This document shows, piece by piece, positions 21,492 through 26,287 of a DNA stretch of 26,287 nucleotides. The notes under the pieces were generated by a model. That model saw only the letters and a list, made by a program, of their open reading frames with translations. It searched no databases and was not told the DNA's origin. Every line of letters starts with the position of its first letter. Position 1 is the stretch's first letter. This DNA comes from CAYQCN01 sp964415975 (lineage in GTDB: Bacteria; Patescibacteriota; Saccharimonadia; QS-5-54-17), in NCBI GenBank assembly GCA_964415975.1, contig CAYQCN010000010.1, forward strand, positions 1 to 26,287, in the 5' to 3' direction. Made by a program: the position numbers and the translations under genes.

Positions 21492-22819
21492 GACCCTTCG
21501 CCTGCCTTGTGCTTGCTGCGCCACTGAAATCTAAGAGGTGTGCCTTCAAATGAGTAAGACTCCCTCACCTGGCTTTCTATGAATCGTTTATAAGACCAGT
21601 GCAAGTAAGGAGTGTGACTGCCAAAGACGGTAAATGTAGGTGGTTTGATGTCTGTTTGAGTTATATAGTTAAGCTTGGGGTGAAAGTTTTTTAGCCCCGC
21701 GGGAGGGTGTTGGTTTATGGCATCTTGCAAAGTGTCGTTCAGATCTTTGGTCAGCACCGTCCTTTGTCTGTTTCTGCGCACTTCCTGTGCTAGCTCTAAA
21801 AGTTTGTGAATGTGGTGTTTTTCCGGTGCGATAGTAAGTACCATTGGCGCCCACCACACAAATGACAAACTACGCTCTAGTCTTATTTCTAGTTGTTTTC
21901 GGGCTTTATCATCTCTTTCTGTCTTGTCCCATTTGTTTACTGCTAGTACGAGTCCTTTACCAGCCTCTTTAATCATGCCGGCAATACGCTGATCTTGTGC
22001 GGTGCCTGGCTCTGTGGCGTCTATAACAAGTACGCAAACATCGCTTTGATTTATAGCCCAGCTCGATCTTAAGGCGCTAAAATATTCAATATCTTTTGCT
22101 TTGCTGGCTCGGCGCAAGCCTGCAGTGTCTAGCACTTTCCAGGTTTCGTCATTTATGTAGGTTTCAATTTCTGTAGTGTCTCGCGTTGTGCCCGCATGTT
22201 CTGAGACTATAGACCTATTTTGATTTGCAATGGCATTAATAAGGCTCGACTTGCCTACGTTGGGCCTACCAAGTAGTGCCAGCGTAGGGGTGGTTGATCT
22301 CCTTTTCGATGCAGCCTCAGGGACTGCATCGACAATGGCGTCTAGAAGGTCTCCAGAGCCAGTGCCGTGTATTGCAGATGTTGATATAACATTACTGGAT
22401 GGCAGTTTATCAGTCTCTATTGCCGGTCTAGAACGGTCAGATTTGTTTAATGCGATTATATAGTTGCTGTTCTTTTTTTGGACTTTCTTGATTACAGCCT
22501 GATCTTCGTCGCTCAGTATGGAGCTACTATCTAGTACTATAACTATTAAATCAGCAGCTTCTTGGGCTGCATCTATTTGAGCATGAATAGAATCTTTTAA
22601 ATCATCTCCTGAGCGTTCGAACCCTGCCGTATCGACAAGCCAAAAGGATTTACCCTGCCAGTCGACTATTGCCTCTACTCTGTCTCTGGTGGTGCCGGGT
22701 TCATCGGCGACAATAGCTTTACGTTCACCAAGTAGACGATTGAATAAACTCGACTTGCCTACATTGGCGCGTCCGACTATAGCTACTATGGGGAGTGTGA
22801 TTTGGCTCATTGCTAACAT
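21488..22819 (-). CDS. der: Ribosome-assembly GTPase Der (EngA)
   Basis: Der is the tandem-GTPase factor for 50S subunit assembly. The 443-residue protein has two complete G domains. The first has G1 GRANVGKS, G2/G3 around GTTRDRVEA and DTAGFE, and G4 ALNKSDRS. The second has G1 GRPNVGKS, GTTRDTTEIET, DTAGLRR, and G4 AVNKWDKTE. A C-terminal KH-like domain follows (LTKDLNDTLQDAINQHPPAG; PPTFTVFGSHTPYLHWSYKR). It can start at ATG 22819 or ATG 22810. A CATAAT at 22833-22828 puts the transcription start about 2 nt before the first, so a leaderless start at 22819 is preferred. The stop TGA overlaps the pth GTG. Confidence 0.95.
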   Translation of the reverse strand: MLAMSQITLPIVAIVGRANVGKSSLFNRLLGERKAIVADEPGTTRDRVEAIVDWQGKSFWLVDTAGFERSGDDLKDSIHAQIDAAQEAADLIVIVLDSSSILSDEDQAVIKKVQKKNSNYIIALNKSDRSRPAIETDKLPSSNVISTSAIHGTGSGDLLDAIVDAVPEAASKRRSTTPTLALLGRPNVGKSSLINAIANQNRSIVSEHAGTTRDTTEIETYINDETWKVLDTAGLRRASKAKDIEYFSALRSSWAINQSDVCVLVIDATEPGTAQDQRIAGMIKEAGKGLVLAVNKWDKTERDDKARKQLEIRLERSLSFVWWAPMVLTIAPEKHHIHKLLELAQEVRRNRQRTVLTKDLNDTLQDAINQHPPAGLKNFHPKLNYITQTDIKPPTFTVFGSHTPYLHWSYKRFIESQVRESYSFEGTPLRFQWRSKHKAGEGS

Positions 22820-22881
22820 TCTAACAGATTATGAGCATCGAAATACTGATTACAGCCTAGGCTTTATGGGGCAAATAGTTA

Positions 22882-23589
22882 TCATCTTCCATATAAGTCA
22901 TTATCTAGCAGACGATATTCACCTTCTTTAAGCTGCCCTAGTTTATAGCCGCCGAACTGTAGGCGCAGAAGATCAATTACTTCATATCCTAATGACGACA
23001 AAGTGCGTCTAATCTGTCTGTTTCTGCCTTCTTGTATAACGATGAGGTAGATATTATTTGTAACAGTTTCTATATTTTCTGGTTCGCTTCCAGCTGTAGT
23101 AATCTCTAGTCTGCTGAGTCCGTCATCAAGATAGATACCTTCGTTGATTTTGGTTAGATCGACCAAGTCTATAGGTTTGTCTGTGCATATTTGGTAAACC
23201 TTGTCTTTATTGAAACTAGGGTGGGTTAGTTCATGTAACATATCACCATCATTAGTGAGCAATAGCAGTCCTCGGCTGTCTTTGTCTAGTCTTCCGGCGT
23301 AATTTAGGTGTTGCATCTGGCTTGGCAGCAACTCATAGATGGTCGGGTTATTTCCCTGTTGTCTGTGACTTACGATATAGCCTTTGGGCTTATTTAGTAA
23401 CATCGTTACTTTGTTGCCGGTCGCGATTTGTTCGTAGCCTTCTATTGCTATATCGTCGCCCTTATCGGCATCATCTCCAACACTGGCTACGTGGCCATTA
23501 AGCCACACAGAATTACTTGCTAATAACTTATCAGCTTTTCGTCTAGATATATCTGGGTATAACTGTGCTATGCGGCGGTTGATACGCAC
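22882..23589 (-). CDS. rRNA pseudouridine synthase, RsuA/RluB/RluE family
   Basis: Isomerises a specific uridine to pseudouridine in rRNA. The 235-residue protein has an N-terminal S4 RNA-binding domain (MRINRRIAQLYPDISRRKAD; LLASNSVWLNGHVA). The catalytic domain has MLLNKPKGYIVSH, the active-site Asp loop YAGRLDKDSRGLLLLTNDGD, KVYQICTDKP and EGRNRQIRRTLSSLG. Sequence alone does not tell 23S U2605 (RluB) from 16S U516 (RsuA) specificity; RluB is the usual Gram-positive-type assignment. It starts with GTG 23589, 11 bp after the stop of the receiver gene, and has no clear ribosome-binding site, so coupling to that gene is likely. der begins 62 bp downstream from its own promoter. Confidence 0.9.
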   Translation of the reverse strand: MRINRRIAQLYPDISRRKADKLLASNSVWLNGHVASVGDDADKGDDIAIEGYEQIATGNKVTMLLNKPKGYIVSHRQQGNNPTIYELLPSQMQHLNYAGRLDKDSRGLLLLTNDGDMLHELTHPSFNKDKVYQICTDKPIDLVDLTKINEGIYLDDGLSRLEITTAGSEPENIETVTNNIYLIVIQEGRNRQIRRTLSSLGYEVIDLLRLQFGGYKLGQLKEGEYRLLDNDLYGR

Positions 23590-23600
23590 TTTATATTTAT

Positions 23601-24173
23601 TTAGGCTGCTTGTGGCGGCTGCTGCTCGTCGTTGCTAGATTGAGGATTGTTGTTTTGGTCGATAGGATTCACAGCGCTTGGCTGACTTTGCACACCTGTA
23701 TCTGGCTGTGATGGAGGCTCTTCTGGGTTTTGTTGCGGTCTGCCATCATCTGGAAGTCTTCCATTTGAGGTTGTGACAATTGGCGTGGCTCCATCTGCGT
23801 CTGCACCACCTTCGAGCATCTCTCTTACGGTCTCCACTACATCTTCAAGTGTGATTTGAGACTTGATCAGGTATTTGTCAGCGCCTAAATTTTCTCCCCT
23901 TTGCCTGTCTGTCTCTTGGCTCAATGCCGAAAGCATTATCACTTTAGTATTCTTGGTCTCTTCAGTAGAGCGAAGTATGTCAAGCACGTCAAAGCCGCTA
24001 ATCTTAGGCATCATGACATCAAGCAATATGAGGTCTGGCTTCTCGGCCACCGCTTTGGAAAGAGCCTCTTCACCATCAGATGCTACTACTAATTCGTGAC
24101 CTTCAGCACTTAGCCTTGCTGCGTATATTTCACGTAAATTTATATCGTCTTCAACGAGTAATACTTTAGACAT
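23601..24173 (-). CDS. Response regulator: receiver domain with a disordered Pro/Gln/Asn tail
   Basis: Residues 1-120 are a complete receiver domain: Asp9/Asp10 (VEDD), phospho-acceptor Asp52 (LLDVMMPKISG), Ser82 (VIMLSALS) and Lys104 (KYLIKSQ). From about residue 122 to 190 there is only a low-complexity acidic tail rich in Pro, Gln, Asn and Ser (PQQNPEEPPSQPDTGVQSQP), with no DNA-binding or catalytic domain. Output is therefore likely by protein interaction, possibly through the tail. A good ribosome-binding site (AGGAA) precedes ATG 24173. It lies 11 bp downstream of the sensor kinase gene and 11 bp upstream of the pseudouridine synthase gene, so the three form an operon. The kinase is its natural partner. 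Confidence 0.88.
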   Translation of the reverse strand: MSKVLLVEDDINLREIYAARLSAEGHELVVASDGEEALSKAVAEKPDLILLDVMMPKISGFDVLDILRSTEETKNTKVIMLSALSQETDRQRGENLGADKYLIKSQITLEDVVETVREMLEGGADADGATPIVTTSNGRLPDDGRPQQNPEEPPSQPDTGVQSQPSAVNPIDQNNNPQSSNDEQQPPQAA

Positions 24174-24184
24174 TTGTTCCTATT

Positions 24185-25963
24185 TTACGCATTAGTTGTA
24201 CCTGGTGCAACTTTTTCTCCTGTTGATGGTTGGTCGGTCTTGGATTGATCACTTTTACTTTGATTAGCTGTATGTTTTTCCAGTTTATCACGTAATTCTT
24301 GTGCTTGCGAATAGGTTAGTCTTGGTAAGGTGAAATAAAAATCACTTCCCTTGTTTTCTTCGCTTTCAACCCAAATACGGCCATTGTACATCTCTATAAT
24401 AGTCCGACATAAATACAGTCCAAGACCAGTTCCTCCTATTTCTCTAGTTTTACCGTTGTCTACTCTGTAAAACTTTTGAAATAAGTGTTTGATTTCATTT
24501 TCGGGAATTCCGATACCTTCATCGTGGACCCCTACTGTTACTTGGCGGTCATCTCCATCTATACTAACAGTCACTTGTCCTTCTGGAGTGAATTTGATTG
24601 CGTTGTCTACAAGGTTCACGAAAACCTCTCGGACTCTTTCTGGGTCTGCATTTACATAATAAAGAGGCATGACGTTGTTGGTGGTTGAGACATTGTTAGG
24701 GTTTTTAAGCTTTAGCTCTAAGTTCTTTTCTTCGGCTTTGAACTTAAGCTCATCGATTGCGTTGCGTATAGTTTTACCTAGGTCGAATGGTTTTGGATTA
24801 CTTTGCAAGCGTCCATCTTCTGCCTTCGTAATAGATAAAAGGTCTCTGAATAGTTGCCCTAGGTGCTGCGTAGACTCGTGCGCTTTGTCTATATATTTTT
24901 TTGCATTTTCGTCAATTGTAGAGACTTTTGGGTTCATGGCTAGAGCTAAGAAACCTTCTATAGCAGCTACAGGTGTGCGCATCTCATGCGATGCTGTTGA
25001 TATAAATTCATTTCTTTGGCGTGCAGATTCTTTCTCTTTACTGATATCACTAAACACGGCTACGGCACCAGTTACATGGTCTGAGCTGGCAAATATTGGT
25101 GCTACTGTCAAGGACAGGTAAAGTCTCTTTTTGTTACGATTGGTGGTCGTGACATCGTTTCTCTTGACTGCCTTCTTTTTTGTGATTGCGATATTGAATG
25201 GATCGTCGGCACCATTAAGGAGATTGCCATCTTCATCTTCTAGCTCAATTACTTGTTTGTAGTTAATATCGGTAGCCTCATCTTCTGGCCACCCAGTTAT
25301 GGTAGCTGCTGGCGGATTGAATAGCTGAATAGTCCCAGACAAATCAATCACCATTACCCCGTCACCAATACTTTTTAGCAAAATGTCTGATTTTAGTTGC
25401 TCCACTTCCAGTTTTTCAGTCAGGTCGCTTACAGCTTTATTACGGCTACTGCTGTCATCAGGGTGATTTCTCCAAAGCCACCAACCCAGTATTCCAGCTG
25501 ATAGTACTGCTAACGCATAAACTCCATTATTGAGCGCATAATCCATCCAGTTGCTGCCAAGAAAAGTGACTATAGTCAAATACACTAAAGTCACCCCGAC
25601 ATATGTGGCTACAGCGTATTTACCTACAGCTGCAGAGAATAATATTGTTAAAAGCCAAAACGGCAAGTATGGCGAATCAAGTCCACCTGTTGCTAACATT
25701 AGTATCAGCAAGTTCAGACTGAAAAGCCCCAGATCAATAGCAGTAGCTATAGTCATTGATTTCGAAGATATAAACTGTCGTACAAATAAAAAGTAAATTA
25801 CGTGTACGCCTGCAATTATCAAATTTATAGGAGATGTACCTAGCAGAACTCCAGGTCCTAGGATTTGAGCATAGAACAATACGCCATACAGCAAGGCTAT
25901 GCATAAGCTGCCGGCTAACAGTGTGAGTTGAATATTGCGATGTAGTCTTGGCGTAGGCCCCAC
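24185..25963 (-). CDS. Membrane sensor histidine kinase with PAS domain
   Basis: A complete orthodox kinase. The N-terminal half has about six membrane helices (from LLAGSLCIALLYGVLF to YALAVLSAGILGWWLW), a coiled linker and a PAS domain (LLKSIGDGVMVIDLSGTIQL; AVAVFSDISKEKE). HisKA carries the phospho-His326 in STASHEMRTPVAAIEG. The HATPase domain has intact N-box (NLVDNAIKFTPEG), G1 (DEGIGIPE), F-box (FQKFYRVD) and G2 (GGTGLGLYL). A Lys/Ser/Thr/Asp-rich tail follows. I start it at GTG 25963 (592 residues). The promoter TTGCAG-17 bp-TATAAA (26061-26033) puts the transcript start near 26026, downstream of the TTG at 26047 that would open the longest frame, and the intervening 28 codons look non-domain. 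The ribosome-binding site is weak (AAGG about 12 nt upstream), so the start is not certain. Confidence 0.88.
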   Translation of the reverse strand: MGPTPRLHRNIQLTLLAGSLCIALLYGVLFYAQILGPGVLLGTSPINLIIAGVHVIYFLFVRQFISSKSMTIATAIDLGLFSLNLLILMLATGGLDSPYLPFWLLTILFSAAVGKYAVATYVGVTLVYLTIVTFLGSNWMDYALNNGVYALAVLSAGILGWWLWRNHPDDSSSRNKAVSDLTEKLEVEQLKSDILLKSIGDGVMVIDLSGTIQLFNPPAATITGWPEDEATDINYKQVIELEDEDGNLLNGADDPFNIAITKKKAVKRNDVTTTNRNKKRLYLSLTVAPIFASSDHVTGAVAVFSDISKEKESARQRNEFISTASHEMRTPVAAIEGFLALAMNPKVSTIDENAKKYIDKAHESTQHLGQLFRDLLSITKAEDGRLQSNPKPFDLGKTIRNAIDELKFKAEEKNLELKLKNPNNVSTTNNVMPLYYVNADPERVREVFVNLVDNAIKFTPEGQVTVSIDGDDRQVTVGVHDEGIGIPENEIKHLFQKFYRVDNGKTREIGGTGLGLYLCRTIIEMYNGRIWVESEENKGSDFYFTLPRLTYSQAQELRDKLEKHTANQSKSDQSKTDQPSTGEKVAPGTTNA

Positions 25964-26032
25964 AGTAATAAAAACCTTAAGGTTATATTTGTCTACAGTA
26001 TAGCTTATGATAGTGTTACTTTTAATAGGAGA

Positions 26033-26061
26033 TTTATATCTTGCCAACCTCTTCCCTGCAA
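26033..26061 (-). promoter_or_regulatory. Promoter of the sensor kinase operon
   Basis: TTGCAG (26061-26056), a 17-bp spacer and TATAAA (26038-26033) on the minus strand. The -35 touches the 16-bp palindrome at 26060-26075 that it shares with the divergent tRNA promoter. Confidence 0.55.
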
Positions 26062-26075
26062 AGTATTAATACTTT
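26060..26075. repeat. Perfect 16-bp palindrome between divergent promoters
   Basis: AAAGTATTAATACTTT reads the same on both strands. It overlaps the end of the kinase -35 and reaches the first base of the tRNA -10 (TATACT, 26075-26080). It is a possible operator for a dimeric regulator. AT-only character apart from one G/C pair per half makes chance less unlikely than its length suggests. Confidence 0.55.
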
Positions 26076-26080
26076 ATACT
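26075..26080 (+). promoter_or_regulatory. -10 element of tRNA-Glu
   Basis: TATACT at 26075-26080 predicts a transcript start near 26087, 7 nt before the mature tRNA 5' end at 26094. No good -35 is visible. Confidence 0.45.
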
Positions 26081-26093
26081 AAATATTCACTGA

Positions 26094-26171
26094 GGCCCCG
26101 TCGTCTAGCCCGGCCTAGGACGCTAGGTTCTCATCCTAGTAACGCGGGTTCGAATCCCGCCGGGGTCACCA
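26094..26171 (+). tRNA. tRNA-Glu (anticodon CTC)
   Basis: A full cloverleaf is visible. The acceptor stem is GGCCCCG (26094-26100) with CGGGGTC (26161-26167; one G-U at the second pair). The D-arm region begins TCGTCTAG. The anticodon stem CTAGG/CCTAG encloses the loop TTCTCAT with anticodon CTC (26131 region), which reads GAG (Glu). The T-arm is GCGGG-TTCGAAT-CCCGC (26144-26160). Discriminator A is followed by CCA encoded in the gene (26169-26171). Sequence and loop pattern fit bacterial tRNA-Glu. Confidence 0.95.
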
Positions 26172-26209
26172 TCAATCAACCCACCCTTTAGCGGTGGGTT
26201 TATTGATGG
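26169..26209 (+). terminator. Long hairpin after tRNA-Glu, possible terminator
   Basis: AACCCACC/GGTGGGTT (26178-26185/26193-26200) plus CCATCAAT/ATTGATGG (26169-26176/26202-26209) give 16 pairs and one mismatch around the loop CTTTAGC. The T-stretch (TTTATT) lies in the 3' arm, so termination by the inner 8-bp part is possible. The outer part would pair the encoded CCA end of the tRNA. Confidence 0.5.
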
Positions 26210-26211
26210 TT

Positions 26212-26263
26212 GCACGTCCTGACGTGCGTATTCGAACCCGATAGTCGCGAAGCGACGGGTTCG
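26212..26263 (+). other. Two further hairpins downstream of tRNA-Glu
   Basis: GCACGTC/GACGTGC (26212-26218/26221-26227) is a near-loopless palindrome. A second hairpin has outer arms CGAACCC/GGGTTCG (26233-26239/26257-26263) and inner arms GTCGC/GCGAC (26244-26248/26252-26256). ATTCGAACCCG (26230-26240) is the exact inverse complement of 11 bases of the tRNA T-arm (26145-26155). Purpose unknown. Confidence 0.5.
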
Positions 26264-26287
26264 TAAGGAAGGAGTATCGCAGAAGCT

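Noticed and set aside
21492..21524. Longer Pth start with a Gln/Arg-rich extension
   Set aside because: The extension is read out of the der coding end; GTG 21491 overlaps the der stop and matches the family start.
23863..24099. Open frames antisense to the receiver, topA, the VirD4/TraG-like ATPase and other genes
   Set aside because: They mirror the codon pattern of clear genes on the other strand, have no ribosome-binding sites and show no recognisable domains.
25964..26047. Sensor kinase starting at TTG 26047
   Set aside because: The TTG lies upstream of the transcript start predicted from TTGCAG-17-TATAAA, and the extra 28 codons show no domain character.
1..26287. UGA recoded to glycine, as in Absconditabacteria/Gracilibacteria
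   Set aside because: UGA ends the first kinase, murG and der at positions where the family ends and the next gene begins, so it is a normal stop.
1..26287. CRISPR arrays, insertion sequences or prophage genes
   Set aside because: No regularly spaced repeats, transposase, integrase or phage structural genes are visible anywhere in the window.

Overview
The window looks like a chromosomal segment of a small-genome bacterium of the Patescibacteria (candidate phyla radiation), most likely a Saccharibacteria (TM7)-type organism. The evidence is indirect: single-copy housekeeping genes packed with tiny gaps or 4-base overlaps, a stripped-down division/cell-wall cluster, a VirD4/TraG-like membrane ATPase with no conjugation genes beside it, a sigma-region-4/HARE-HTH protein, and receiver-only response regulators. 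UGA is used as a stop (murG, der, the first histidine kinase), so the Gly-UGA code of Absconditabacteria and Gracilibacteria is excluded. No marker that fixes the phylum (such as 16S rRNA) is present.

Layout. 1-3661 (+): 3' end of an unknown gene, then a short cytoplasmic histidine kinase with a degenerate ATP site and its receiver-only partner, recO, and dimeric-type glycyl-tRNA synthetase. 3695-4855 (-): a membrane-anchored PQQ-type sugar dehydrogenase. 4961-12988 (+): the division and wall cluster mraZ, rsmH, a 27-codon ORF, ftsL-like, ftsI-like PBP, mraY, ftsW, murG, ftsQ-like. It is preceded by GTGGGT MraZ-box pairs and interrupted by a structured leader that buries the rsmH ribosome-binding site. 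12989-13669: a 681-bp AT-rich gap between convergent genes. 13670-25963 (-): VirD4/TraG-like ATPase, sigma4-HARE regulator, topA, dprA, pth, der, an rluB-type pseudouridine synthase, receiver protein and a full sensor kinase (listed in coordinate order; transcription runs from high to low coordinates). A candidate small RNA with its own promoter and terminator lies on the + strand between dprA and pth. 26094-26171 (+): tRNA-Glu(CTC), followed by several hairpins.

How the parts work together. The central block makes lipid I (MraY) and lipid II (MurG) and supplies the septal synthase pair (FtsW plus the transpeptidase) with its FtsL/FtsQ-like partners. RsmH methylates 16S rRNA and MraZ probably regulates the block. 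The minus-strand block is information processing (TopA, DprA, Der, Pth, pseudouridine synthase) plus a two-component system.

Two points stand out. First, promoter-proximal genes tend to have a -10 hexamer about 7-10 nt before the start codon and no Shine-Dalgarno sequence (leaderless mRNAs), while genes inside operons have good Shine-Dalgarno sequences. Second, the noncoding stretches contain highly paired RNA structures, notably 5510-5740 and 20729-20925, that I cannot assign to a known family.
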